DNA from: Pseudodesulfovibrio sediminis
GTDB lineage: Bacteria; Desulfobacterota; Desulfovibrionia; Desulfovibrionales; Desulfovibrionaceae
Assembly: GCF_020886695.1 (NCBI RefSeq)
Contig: NZ_AP024485.1
Coordinates: 3,601,001 to 3,665,000 of the forward strand
Direction: 5' to 3'
Length of the DNA: 64,000 nt
In this document: one piece after another, positions 8,019 through 16,041 of the stretch
Layout of the letters: every line of letters starts with the position of its first letter
Numbering within the stretch: position 1 is the first letter of the stretch
Program-made: the position numbers and the translations under genes
The notes under the pieces: generated by a model
Database searches by the model: none
Told to the model about the DNA's origin: nothing
Seen by the model: the letters and a program-made list of their open reading frames with translations, nothing else

Positions 8019-8342
8019 ATGCTGAAAAAAATGATCATGATGATGAGTGTGCTTGCGATTACTGCAACGGCTTTTGCCGGAGACGGGCGTATCTTCGGTA
8101 CGGTGGCCGGAGCCGACGGGCAGCCAATGTCGGGAGCAAAGGTCGAACTCCTGCGCGACATCTCTCCGTATCGGTTGGTGGCGTTCACCACAGGGACCGG
8201 CGAATATGCTTTCAATGATGTGACGCCCGGCATGTTCCTGGTGCGGGCGCTGGCCCAGGGGGAGCTGGTCGGCGAGCTACGGGTTCCTTTCATGCGCTCG
8301 GGCAACAAGCAGGTCGACATCAAGGCAGAGGCCCAACGGTAG
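8019..8342 (+). CDS. Small secreted carboxypeptidase-regulatory-like (beta-sandwich) protein
   Basis: A 107-residue protein with a clear signal peptide (lysines, then a Met-rich hydrophobic stretch ending ATAFAG, cleavage near residue 20). The mature part GRIFGTVAGADGQPMSGAKVEL...GEYAFNDVTPGMFLVRA follows the pattern of the carboxypeptidase regulatory-like fold, a small beta-sandwich often seen in surface or periplasmic proteins. At about 85 mature residues it is a single domain with no partner domain. GGGGCGGCG before the ATG gives only a modest ribosome site. It lies between proA and nadD, 55 nt before the latter. The function is unknown. Confidence 0.75.
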   Translation: MLKKMIMMMSVLAITATAFAGDGRIFGTVAGADGQPMSGAKVELLRDISPYRLVAFTTGTGEYAFNDVTPGMFLVRALAQGELVGELRVPFMRSGNKQVDIKAEAQR

Positions 8343-8397
8343 TGCTTGCACAGGTGGTGCAAGCTGTTTATCATGCAGGCAATCAAGGAGATTCCCA

Positions 8398-9051
8398 GTG
8401 AAGATCGGCATTCTCGGCGGCAGTTTCAATCCGGTGCACACCGGACACGTGCGCATGGCGCTGGAGGTTTTGGAGCGGTGCTCGCTTGACCGGGTGGAGC
8501 TGATGCCCGCCAAAGTGCCGCCGCACAAGGTGAATAGCGATATATTGCCTTTCGAATTTCGTCTGGAGATGGTCGAACGGGCCATCGAGTCCATCCCCGG
8601 ATTACAGCCCAACGCTGTTGAGGGCGAGCGCGCAGGGCCTTCTTTTACCTGTGATACTCTGACCTGCTATCGTACTGAACAGCCGGAGATCGAGACCTAT
8701 TTTATCATGGGGGCATCCACGTTCCTTGAGTTGCCCAAATGGCGGCGTGGCGTGGATATTCCGGACCTGACCAATCTTGTTGTGGTGCACCGCTGGGAGG
8801 CGGCCGCCTCTGTTGCCGAATTTGTGGGCAGGAACTGGCCCCAGGCTCTGCAGGACGCAAATCTCTGGCGTCTGCCCGGTGGCACCACCATTGAGCTGGT
8901 CGATACGCCTCGGCTTGATATCAAGGGGAGATACCTCCGTCGTCGGTGGCGTGAGAGAAAGAGTCTGGCTCTGCTGGTGCCGCCCGGTGTCGAAGCGATG
9001 CTGGAGGAGCGGGCAGATGAGATCGAAACGCATTGGGGAAAACGGATTTAA
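8398..9051 (+). CDS. nadD: Nicotinate-nucleotide adenylyltransferase (NadD family, divergent C-terminal motif)
   Basis: A 217-residue nucleotidyltransferase that should join NaMN and ATP to make deamido-NAD. GTG 8398 is the start, with AAGGAG upstream, and gives the canonical GGSFNPVHTGH at residues 6-16; PPHK follows near residue 41. Two positions are unusual. The IGxDS loop reads MGASTF. The C-terminal ISSTxIR signature is replaced by DIKGRYLR, keeping only the final Arg, although LLVPPGVEAML after it aligns with the normal ending. Family is clear, but full catalytic competence is uncertain. A NadM-like protein encoded at 35,625-36,197 could share or take over the job. Confidence 0.88.
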   Translation: MKIGILGGSFNPVHTGHVRMALEVLERCSLDRVELMPAKVPPHKVNSDILPFEFRLEMVERAIESIPGLQPNAVEGERAGPSFTCDTLTCYRTEQPEIETYFIMGASTFLELPKWRRGVDIPDLTNLVVVHRWEAAASVAEFVGRNWPQALQDANLWRLPGGTTIELVDTPRLDIKGRYLRRRWRERKSLALLVPPGVEAMLEERADEIETHWGKRI

Positions 9052-9078
9052 ACAGCTGACAGCACCAGGCGAGGGAGA

Positions 9079-9104
9079 GGGAGACTGTTTAGTTGGAGTC
9101 TCCC
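9079..9104. other. Stem-loop between convergent genes
   Basis: GGGAGACT and AGTCTCCC form a perfect 8-bp stem between nadD (+) and the glycosyltransferase (-). There is no T tract on either side, so termination is possible but not typical. A second small stem (CCTGCCGCAAGGCGGG) follows near 9123-9138. Confidence 0.5.
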
Positions 9105-9148
9105 TGAGCTTGTGTTGAGCCGACCTGCCGCAAGGCGGGAGAGCTTTT

Positions 9149-10177
9149 CTATACCAATCCCATCTCGGAAACGAGAATACCTGTTGCCACCCGCATCATT
9201 TTTTCCGGCGTGATCGACGTCATGCATTCGAATCCCTTGTCGCACGCTTTGGCTCCATGCAGGGAGCAGGGACGGCAGGCAAGCTGCTGGTCAATGACCT
9301 GATCCTTGGGACCGGCCGGATAGAATCCCCAGGATTTGACCGTGGGGCCGAACAGGGCTGCCACAGGGGTTCCTACTCCACAGGCCAGATGCATGGGGCC
9401 GGAGTCGCCGGTGATCAACAGATCCGCACCGTCAAGCAGAGCGCAGGTTTCGCGCAGGTTGGTGGCATTGGTCAGGTCTCGCTGATCAAGCCCGTTCAGT
9501 GGGATTTTGCTTCTGCCTATCACGAACCAGCCAATGCCAGTCTCGTCCAGTAATTCGATGAGTTCGTGCCAATGCTCTTTGGGCCACTCCTTGGCCTGAT
9601 GCGTGGCATAGGGATGCAGGGCGACGCGGGGGTGAGCCGTGGCAATGGATGCCAGTTGGGCCGCGGCCGCTGTCTTTTCCTTGGAATTCAGATAAATCTG
9701 TGGCACCAGTTCGTCGGCCGGAGGCGGTGAGTCGTCCAGGGCCTGGGCATACCGCTGGGGAACGGTGGTGGCTTCCAGCTTTGCGCGGAACAGATTCCAG
9801 CGGGTGCGGTCGTAGAGCCTGCGGGTCAGGCCGAACTTCGGGTATCGTCTGACCGGTCCTTTCCAGCGCAGGGCGAGGATTCGCGAGCGCAGGGAGCCGT
9901 GCAGGTCGAGGAGTGCATGGTTTGAATAGGTGTCGGCCAGTTTGCCGGCCTTGACATACCACGCCTTGTTCTTGAGCTCGGCATCCGACAATCCGATAAC
10001 TTCGGAAACTGCCGGGTGATTGTCGAACAGGGGAGCGTTGCCCGCCTTGGTGACAATGGTGAAGGTGGTACCGCGTGTGTTGTGCCAATGGGTAAGCACG
10101 CCTGTGGTCAGCGCCACGTCTCCCATGTGACCGAGACGGATGGCGACACAATGACTGAATGTATCCAAAGTGCTCAT
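9149..10177 (-). CDS. Glycosyltransferase family 9 (heptosyltransferase-like)
   Basis: A 342-residue GT9 protein related to ADP-heptose:LPS heptosyltransferases. Marker regions are the N-terminal IRLGHMGDVALTTGVL (GxGDxxxxTP-type loop), VALHPYATHQAKEWP at the domain boundary, and the acceptor/donor signature TGDSGPMHLACGVGTPVAALFGPT. The C-terminal CRPCSLHGAKACDKGFECM is a Cys-rich tail common in GT9 proteins. It is expected to add heptose to the LPS inner core at the cytoplasmic face of the inner membrane. It faces nadD tail-to-tail and is divergent from the CNNM gene. Which heptosyltransferase (I, II or other) it is cannot be told here. Confidence 0.88.
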   Translation of the reverse strand: MSTLDTFSHCVAIRLGHMGDVALTTGVLTHWHNTRGTTFTIVTKAGNAPLFDNHPAVSEVIGLSDAELKNKAWYVKAGKLADTYSNHALLDLHGSLRSRILALRWKGPVRRYPKFGLTRRLYDRTRWNLFRAKLEATTVPQRYAQALDDSPPPADELVPQIYLNSKEKTAAAAQLASIATAHPRVALHPYATHQAKEWPKEHWHELIELLDETGIGWFVIGRSKIPLNGLDQRDLTNATNLRETCALLDGADLLITGDSGPMHLACGVGTPVAALFGPTVKSWGFYPAGPKDQVIDQQLACRPCSLHGAKACDKGFECMTSITPEKMMRVATGILVSEMGLV

Positions 10178-10307
10178 GTCCGTTCAGTTCGCCTCAATCC
10201 GGTAGGAAGTCAAGTGCGATGCATATTGCGTGGGTGAGTTCCATCTGATACATTCCATGCAGAATAAACCGTTTGGAATGGACTAGTTGAGGAAGTAAAT
10301 AAAACTC

Positions 10308-11363
10308 ATGATTGAACTCATTCTTGCTGTAGGTGTTGCCGTCTTTGTTTCAATGTTCTGCTCAGTGGCCGAAGCGGCCTTGTACTCGATGACATGGGCG
10401 GATATTGAAAAACTTAAGGATTCCGGTCGGAAATCTGCGTCTGTTCTGCATAAGCTGCGTTCCAATATTGATGAGCCCATCACCGCCATTCTGACGCTCA
10501 ATACCTGTGCGCACACGGCGGGCGCTGCTGTGGCTGGCTGGGCGTGGGCAAATTTATACGGTAAAGAGACCCTCTGGCTCTTTACAATGTGCTTTACAGT
10601 AATTATTCTCATTTTCACTGAAATTCTTCCAAAGACCGTTGGCGTGCTCTATTCCGATAGCATCGCGCCCCCTTTGGCCCGTCCGCTCAAAGGGATGGTC
10701 TGGCTGTTCAGGCCGGTCATTGCGGTTATGGGTGTGCTTTCCCGTGCCGTGAATCGGAAGGATGGCAAGCCGGATCATACGGAGGATGACATCAGGGCCA
10801 TTGTCAGCCTGACCCGGAGGTCGGGTGTGATCAAACCGTATGAGGAGCAGTCCATACGCAACATCCTCTCCCTCGATTTGAAGACGGCGGAGGAGATCAT
10901 GACGCCGAGGACCGTGGTGTTCTCCATGTCGTCCGAGATGACCGTTGCCGAGGCTCGGGAAAAGCATCCTGATTGGCCGCACAGCCGGATTCCGGTGTTT
11001 GACGAGGACCCTGAAGACATCGTGGGAGTGATTTATCGGCGGCAGGTGCTCGAAGCCCTGGCAGACGATCGTGATGAGCTGAGGCTGTCCGATCTCATGT
11101 TGCCGGTGCAGTTTGTCCTTGAGACCATTACGCTGGACAAGCTTTTGGTGAAATTCCTGGGCAGCCGATTGCATCTCTGCGTGGTGCTTGACGAGTATGG
11201 TGGGGTGGCCGGGGTTGTCACATTGGAAGATGTGCTTGAAGAAATTTTAGGCAGTGAAATAGTTGACGAGACCGACCAAGTGGTTGATATGCGGGAACTC
11301 GCTCGATTGCAGCGGGATGAATTGACCGGCATGCGAAAGAAAGACACCGACTCGAAAGAGTAG
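10308..11363 (+). CDS. CNNM-domain/CBS-pair membrane protein (CorC/HlyC-related), short form
   Basis: A 351-residue protein with an N-terminal DUF21/CNNM domain (about residues 1-150, three to four membrane segments; SVAEAALYS and FTEILPKTVGV are family marks) and a cytoplasmic CBS pair (about 185-310, with MTPR and VLDEYGGVAGVVTLEDVLEEILG). CNNM proteins transport or sense Mg2+ and other divalent cations. The CorC_HlyC C-terminal domain of longer members is absent; the protein ends about 40 residues after the second CBS. The GAGGAAG site lies rather far (12 nt) from the ATG. It sits 30 nt before ccmE and may be co-transcribed with the ccm cluster. Confidence 0.9.
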   Translation: MIELILAVGVAVFVSMFCSVAEAALYSMTWADIEKLKDSGRKSASVLHKLRSNIDEPITAILTLNTCAHTAGAAVAGWAWANLYGKETLWLFTMCFTVIILIFTEILPKTVGVLYSDSIAPPLARPLKGMVWLFRPVIAVMGVLSRAVNRKDGKPDHTEDDIRAIVSLTRRSGVIKPYEEQSIRNILSLDLKTAEEIMTPRTVVFSMSSEMTVAEAREKHPDWPHSRIPVFDEDPEDIVGVIYRRQVLEALADDRDELRLSDLMLPVQFVLETITLDKLLVKFLGSRLHLCVVLDEYGGVAGVVTLEDVLEEILGSEIVDETDQVVDMRELARLQRDELTGMRKKDTDSKE

Positions 11364-11393
11364 CAAACGCGCTCTCATGCGCAGGGAAGCAGA

Positions 11394-11825
11394 ATGGCGA
11401 AAAGCTCCAGTAAATTCGTATATATCGTGGCGTTAACCCTTTTTCTTGGTGGCCTCGGTTATCTCATTTTTTCCGGCCTTTCCGAAGACTCCGTGTACTT
11501 CATGAATGTGTCCGAGGCCCTGGCCGAGGATCGCGGACAGGTTGGTCAGGCCCGCTTGTTCGGCAAAGTCTCACCGCAGAATCTGGAGATAGTGGATGGC
11601 AAGCTCGGAGCCAGCTTCGATCTTATAGATAAATTGGAACACGACAAGTCGTTGCGTGTTCAATACAAGGGTGCGCTGCCTGACACCTTCAAAGAGGACG
11701 TCGAGGTCATCGTCGAAGGCACGTTTACCCCGGACGGCGAAGTGTTTGTGGCCAGAACTCTGGTGACCAAATGTCCGTCCAAGTATGAAGAGCAGAGCAA
11801 GCAGATGGAGCAGAACAAGGGGTAG
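11394..11825 (+). CDS. ccmE: Cytochrome c maturation protein CcmE, Cys-type heme chaperone
   Basis: A 143-residue periplasmic heme chaperone anchored by one N-terminal membrane helix (residues 8-28) with the OB-fold-like CcmE domain behind it (YFMNVSEAL, VEVIVEGTF, FVARTLVTKCPSKYEE). The classical heme-binding HxxxY is replaced by CxxxY: Cys127 and Tyr131. This substitution is known from Desulfovibrio and some archaea, in a Ccm variant that also lacks CcmG and CcmH, and those genes are indeed missing from this cluster. It carries heme from CcmC to CcmF. A 139-nt gap with a small hairpin separates it from ccmF. Confidence 0.93.
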   Translation: MAKSSSKFVYIVALTLFLGGLGYLIFSGLSEDSVYFMNVSEALAEDRGQVGQARLFGKVSPQNLEIVDGKLGASFDLIDKLEHDKSLRVQYKGALPDTFKEDVEVIVEGTFTPDGEVFVARTLVTKCPSKYEEQSKQMEQNKG

Positions 11826-11964
11826 GTGTCATGGTGAAATCTTTTTCACATGATTGCCTCAGTCCATCTTCCACATTACCGCCTTGTAACTTTTCTCATG
11901 GATCAGCGATTTCCGGGTATGCTATGCCCGGAGAATCGAATGCACATCTTTTAAGGAGCTTCGA

Positions 11965-13863
11965 ATGCATCTGACCGGGTATGTCGGTTTACTCTTTTCC
12001 CTGCTCGCTTTTCTCTTTCTTGCTTGTTGGGCCGGTTTTTCGGCCTGGAGTAAAAAGGAAAACGTACTGATTTTCATCGAGCGCGGCCAGATGGTGGCGG
12101 CGGGCGGTGTCCTTTTTTCCTCGTTTGTTCTTCTGGTCGGTCTGACCACTCGGGACTACTCTTTCCAGTATGTTTATGAGAACGTGGATAATGCGCTTTC
12201 CTTTGTCTACACGCTCACGGCATTATGGGGCGGACGCGAAGGGTCGCTCCTTTTCTGGGAGTTGATCATCGCTATTTCCGGCATGATCTTCGTGGTGACG
12301 CCGGGGTACAAGTCGCTCTCTACCGAGACCAAGCTGTTCTTCTGGATGTTCTTCCTGACCATTCAGGGATTTTTCCTGCTCCTGCTTACCGGCTGGTCCA
12401 ATCCGTTCATCGAGATTATTCCGGCGCCCAGAGATGGTCGCGGCTTGAATCCCCTGTTGCGCAACCCCGGCATGATTTTCCATCCGCCGTTGCTCTTCCT
12501 TGGTTTCGCCCTGTATTCCATCCCGGCTGCCGCAGCTTTGGCTTCGTCCATTGCCGGTGAGGAGAAATCGTGGATTACCATTACCCGCAACTGGAATATC
12601 CTTTCCTGGGTTTTTCTGACCGGTGGCATCGTGCTTGGCGGATGGTGGTCCTATATGGAGCTGGGATGGGGCGGTTACTGGGCCTGGGATCCGGTTGAAA
12701 ACGCTTCCCTGATTCCCTGGTTTGCAGGCACTGCCGTGCTGCATACGTCCATCATCGAGGCCCGGCGCAACGCGCTGCAGCGCACCAACGTCTTTCTCAT
12801 GTCCCTGACCTTTCTGCTGTGTATCTTCTCTACCTATCTGACCCGTTCCGGCGTCATTGATTCCCTGCACAGCTTCGGCAAGTCACCGGTGGCCCAACCG
12901 CTGTTCTGGAGCATGATTCTCATGCTGGTCATTACGCTCATGGTTACGTTCCTTTCCAAGAGGACGGTCCACCGTACATTGTCGGACTTCCTCAGCCGTC
13001 AGGGCATGCTGGTCATTGCCGCATGGTTTTTGCTGGCGCTCGGTCTGGTCGTTTCCATGGGAACCCTCTGGCCGGTCATCAGCCAGATCTGGACGAACAA
13101 GCCGCTTGGCCTTGACGCCAACTTCTATAATCGTGTCTGTCTGCCGTTCATGTCCTTCCTTGTGCTGATTTTCTGCTACTGTCCGTGGCTCGGCTGGAAG
13201 GGCGGCGTCCGCAACATGAAGGGCCTGCTCATTGTCACCGGCGTGCTCGTGGTTTCCTTTGTGGGCTTGTATCTCAGCGGCATGACCAATGTGCTGGCCG
13301 CACTCACCGCCGCCGCATCCGTGGCCGCCATCGTGGGGATCGTGCTGTTGTTCGTTTTCTACCCGGCCATGCGCTCCATGCGTCAATCATGGGGGGCATA
13401 CGGTATCCATCTTGGTCTCGTGCTCATGGCGCTCGGCATAGCCTTCTCCGGTCCCTACAAGGTCGAAGAGGAATTCGTACTCGCCAAGGGTGAGTCCGCC
13501 ATGGTCGACACCTATCGCATCACGTTCACTGACCTGGTGCAGGATGGCAATGTCGGTGATATCAAGGTGCGCGCCACAGCCACGCTGGAAGTGCACGAAG
13601 GCGACAAGCTCATAGGCATCATGGTGCCGGACAAACGCATTTATCAAAACTTCGAGCGGCAGCAGTTTGCGGAAGTCTCCACAGTGCCGGGACTGGGCGA
13701 TGAAATCTATTCGACTCTGCTCGGACTGACCGACGATAACAAAGCGAGCTTCAAGGTCAGCGTCAACCCGCTGATCAACTGGATCTGGATCGGTGGCACG
13801 CTCATGTGCGTCGTCGCCTTCCTGCTGTTGCGCCGGATGCCCAAACCGGGTGAGGACCGCTAG
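11965..13863 (+). CDS. ccmF: Cytochrome c heme lyase subunit CcmF
   Basis: A 632-residue integral membrane protein with about 14 hydrophobic segments. It has the tryptophan-rich heme-handling signature WGGYWAWDPVENASL (about residues 233-247), a run of conserved region LNPLLRNPGMIFHPPLLFLG, and a large periplasmic domain before the last membrane helix (near 595-615). CcmF receives heme from CcmE and attaches it to apocytochrome c CXXCH cysteines. In systems lacking CcmH it must work without that partner. AAGGAG precedes the ATG by 7 nt. The stop codon abuts the ccmA start directly. Confidence 0.96.
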   Translation: MHLTGYVGLLFSLLAFLFLACWAGFSAWSKKENVLIFIERGQMVAAGGVLFSSFVLLVGLTTRDYSFQYVYENVDNALSFVYTLTALWGGREGSLLFWELIIAISGMIFVVTPGYKSLSTETKLFFWMFFLTIQGFFLLLLTGWSNPFIEIIPAPRDGRGLNPLLRNPGMIFHPPLLFLGFALYSIPAAAALASSIAGEEKSWITITRNWNILSWVFLTGGIVLGGWWSYMELGWGGYWAWDPVENASLIPWFAGTAVLHTSIIEARRNALQRTNVFLMSLTFLLCIFSTYLTRSGVIDSLHSFGKSPVAQPLFWSMILMLVITLMVTFLSKRTVHRTLSDFLSRQGMLVIAAWFLLALGLVVSMGTLWPVISQIWTNKPLGLDANFYNRVCLPFMSFLVLIFCYCPWLGWKGGVRNMKGLLIVTGVLVVSFVGLYLSGMTNVLAALTAAASVAAIVGIVLLFVFYPAMRSMRQSWGAYGIHLGLVLMALGIAFSGPYKVEEEFVLAKGESAMVDTYRITFTDLVQDGNVGDIKVRATATLEVHEGDKLIGIMVPDKRIYQNFERQQFAEVSTVPGLGDEIYSTLLGLTDDNKASFKVSVNPLINWIWIGGTLMCVVAFLLLRRMPKPGEDR

Positions 13864-14526
13864 ATGAGCGTGTCCGATGCGGTTCTGTCCGTGAAGCGGG
13901 CGGCCAAATTTTTTGGCAACAAGCTCGTCTTCAAAGAGGTCTCCTGTGAACTCGGCCCCGGCGAAATCATGCTGGTGGCCGGTCCCAATGGTGCAGGCAA
14001 GTCGACGCTCATGCGCATCATGGCCGGCCTGAGCATACCCTCGGCCGGGGATGTCTCACTGAATCTCGACCCCGAAGACGTGGCCTATCTCGGCCACGCC
14101 ACGTTCATCTATCCGGGATTGACCGCTTTGGAGAATCTCAAATTTTGGGGGGCCATGTACGGCCTCTTTCCCTCTCGCGATGAACTCATGACGTTGCTCA
14201 AGCGCGTCGGACTGGAGCGAGCTGCCGAGGAAAAGGCCGGATCATTTTCTCGCGGCATGGCCCAGCGGCTCAACCTTGCCCGCATCTATCAGGTGGAGCC
14301 AAAGCTCATCTTCCTCGATGAACCGGGAACCGGACTGGACCCCAAGTCTCTGGCTACACTCCGTGGTGAGATTACCGGGTTCCGGGACAAGGGTATTTCC
14401 GTCATCTGGATCAGCCACCATGTGGTGGAGGATACGGCGCTGGCCGACAAGGTCCTGGCTCTCGGCGGCAAGAAGGTCGCCTACTTCGGTCCCGCATCCG
14501 AGTTTACCCCGGAGGCCGCATGCTGA
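13864..14526 (+). CDS. ccmA: Heme exporter ATP-binding protein CcmA
   Basis: A 220-residue ABC ATPase. It shows Walker A GPNGAGKST, the signature FSRGMAQRLNLAR, Walker B LIFLDEPGTGLDP and the switch His in ISHHV. With CcmB it forms an ABC complex that uses ATP to release holo-CcmE from CcmC. The ATG follows the ccmF stop without a gap, and the 3' end overlaps ccmB by 7 nt, indicating translational coupling throughout the cluster. Length fits CcmA. Confidence 0.94.
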   Translation: MSVSDAVLSVKRAAKFFGNKLVFKEVSCELGPGEIMLVAGPNGAGKSTLMRIMAGLSIPSAGDVSLNLDPEDVAYLGHATFIYPGLTALENLKFWGAMYGLFPSRDELMTLLKRVGLERAAEEKAGSFSRGMAQRLNLARIYQVEPKLIFLDEPGTGLDPKSLATLRGEITGFRDKGISVIWISHHVVEDTALADKVLALGGKKVAYFGPASEFTPEAAC

Positions 14527-15197
14527 AGCGCTCCATTGTCATGGCTCGCAAGGACCTCAAGCTCTCCGTCTCCGGCGGTCAGGGGTTGGTGCAGGCTGTC
14601 CTGCTCGGGCTGTTGCTGATCTTTCTGTTTTCCCTGTCCAAACCGCTGGGCGGAACCATTTCCGCGCAGGCGGCAGGGGCCATTTTCTGGCTGGCGTCCG
14701 CATTCGGCCTGGTCTTGGTCTTTAACGATCTCTTCTCCATTGAAGAGGCTAACGGAGCGCGCATCGGCATATTGTCCTCACCAGCGCCTGTCCACTCGGT
14801 CTGGATCGGCAAGGGCGTGGCAGGGTTTACGCTGTTGTTGATTTCGCAGCTCGTGTTTCTTCCGGCAACCGCCGCATTTCTGGGGCAGACGATTAATGGT
14901 CCACTGTGGCTGCTTGGCGTCACGCTGATCGGCGCGGATATCGGGCTTGTGGTCATCGGCGCACTGCTAGGCGCACTTTCGCAGGGGCAGGCCGCTCGTG
15001 AATCCCTGTTGTCGGTCATTGTCTTTCCCCTGCTCCTGCCTGTGTTGCTGGCGGGTATCACCCTGTTCGGGTTTTGTTTTTCGTCAGAAGAGATTGAGGC
15101 CTATGACAAGTGGCTCGGTCTGATTTTCGCTTTTGACTGCCTGTTTGCCGGGGCGGGATTGTTCCTGTTCCCGTTTGTGTATAGCGGAGAAGAATAG
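14520..15197 (+). CDS. ccmB: Heme exporter permease CcmB
   Basis: A 225-residue membrane protein with six hydrophobic segments, typical of CcmB. The N-terminal region SIVMARKDLKL followed by the first helix and the SIEEANGARIGILSSP loop fit the family. It is the membrane half of the CcmAB transporter acting on the CcmC-CcmE complex. It overlaps ccmA by 7 nt and is separated from ccmC by 2 nt, so it has no independent promoter. Confidence 0.93.
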   Translation: MLKRSIVMARKDLKLSVSGGQGLVQAVLLGLLLIFLFSLSKPLGGTISAQAAGAIFWLASAFGLVLVFNDLFSIEEANGARIGILSSPAPVHSVWIGKGVAGFTLLLISQLVFLPATAAFLGQTINGPLWLLGVTLIGADIGLVVIGALLGALSQGQAARESLLSVIVFPLLLPVLLAGITLFGFCFSSEEIEAYDKWLGLIFAFDCLFAGAGLFLFPFVYSGEE

Positions 15198-15199
15198 AT

Positions 15200-15865
15200 A
15201 TGAAAGTGAAGATTCTCGCTGCCTTGGCAGGCATTGGCCTGCTGATTCATCAGTACATGATCTGGTTTTACGCACCCATTGCCCAGTCCGGGCCGGTGCA
15301 GAAGATTTTTTATTTGCACCTGCCGTGTTCCTGGTGGGCGCTCATAAGCTTTTTCGTGGTCTTTGTCTCATCCATTCTGTTCCTTTTCGGGCGCAAGGAT
15401 GTCTTTGACCGTGTGGCCGGTGCCGCTGCCGAACTCGGTATGCTGTTTGCCACGCTGGCACTTGTGACCGGCTCTGTTTGGGCCAGGGCCGAGTGGGGCC
15501 ACTGGTGGCTGTGGGACCCGAAGCTGACTACCGCGCTCATTATGTGGTATGTGTACGCCGGATATCTGGTGCTACGTTCCACGCCCATGGGTCGTGACCG
15601 GAAGGCGCTGGTCTGTGCCGTGCTGGGAATCGTGGCCTTCCTCGATGTGCCGTTGGTGTTCTTTTCGGCCAAACTGTGGGGTAGCGCACATCCGGACGGA
15701 TTGGCCCGCAAGGGATCCGGCATGGAGCTCTCCATGTGGAAGACCGTGTTTGCCGGATTGATTGCCTTTGGGTTCGTCTGGGGGGCCATGCTGCTCACCC
15801 GTGTCAAACAGCTCGGCCTGCTGGCCAGGCTCGAAGCCATGCTCGTCTGGGATGATCAGGAATAA
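15200..15865 (+). CDS. ccmC: Heme lyase/handling protein CcmC
   Basis: A 221-residue protein with six membrane helices. It has the WWD heme-binding signature WGHWWLWDPKLTTALIMW (about residues 101-118) and flanking histidines, including one in KIFYLHLPCSWWA. CcmC loads heme onto CcmE in the periplasm. It directly follows ccmB and is followed by a ccmD-like small gene. Loss of the usual CcmE His makes the CcmC-CcmE heme link chemistry different from the enterobacterial case (inference from the CcmE sequence). Confidence 0.95.
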   Translation: MKVKILAALAGIGLLIHQYMIWFYAPIAQSGPVQKIFYLHLPCSWWALISFFVVFVSSILFLFGRKDVFDRVAGAAAELGMLFATLALVTGSVWARAEWGHWWLWDPKLTTALIMWYVYAGYLVLRSTPMGRDRKALVCAVLGIVAFLDVPLVFFSAKLWGSAHPDGLARKGSGMELSMWKTVFAGLIAFGFVWGAMLLTRVKQLGLLARLEAMLVWDDQE

Positions 15866-15894
15866 GAATACCGCAACCAATAAGGATATATAAT

Positions 15895-16041
15895 ATGTCA
15901 GTAACCACGTATATTTTCATTGCCAATATCGCTGTCTGGCTGGGTGTGGCCGGGTATCTGGTCTTTTTGGCTTCCAAGTCCGCCGGGCTGGAAAAGCGCG
16001 TTCAGCAGCTTGAACTTCTGGGAGACGCCAATGACGGCTAG
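15895..16041 (+). CDS. ccmD: CcmD-like small membrane protein
   Basis: A 48-residue reading frame (MSVTTYIFIANIAVWLGVAG...GDANDG) with a single membrane helix at about residues 6-26 followed by a short charged helix (LEKRVQQLELL). This is the shape of CcmD, which stabilises CcmC-CcmE and helps release holo-CcmE. TAAGGA lies upstream of the ATG. The position between ccmC (29 nt) and the CcmI-like gene (overlap 11 nt) supports the call. It is easily missed because of its size. Confidence 0.85.
   Translation: MSVTTYIFIANIAVWLGVAGYLVFLASKSAGLEKRVQQLELLGDANDG

Noticed and set aside
11831-11974. A 47-codon frame filling the ccmE-ccmF gap and overlapping the ccmF start
   Set aside because: Composition is not protein-like, no ribosome site fits, and the gap contains a small hairpin (TCCGGG/CCCGGA at 11914-11934) more consistent with spacer or leader.
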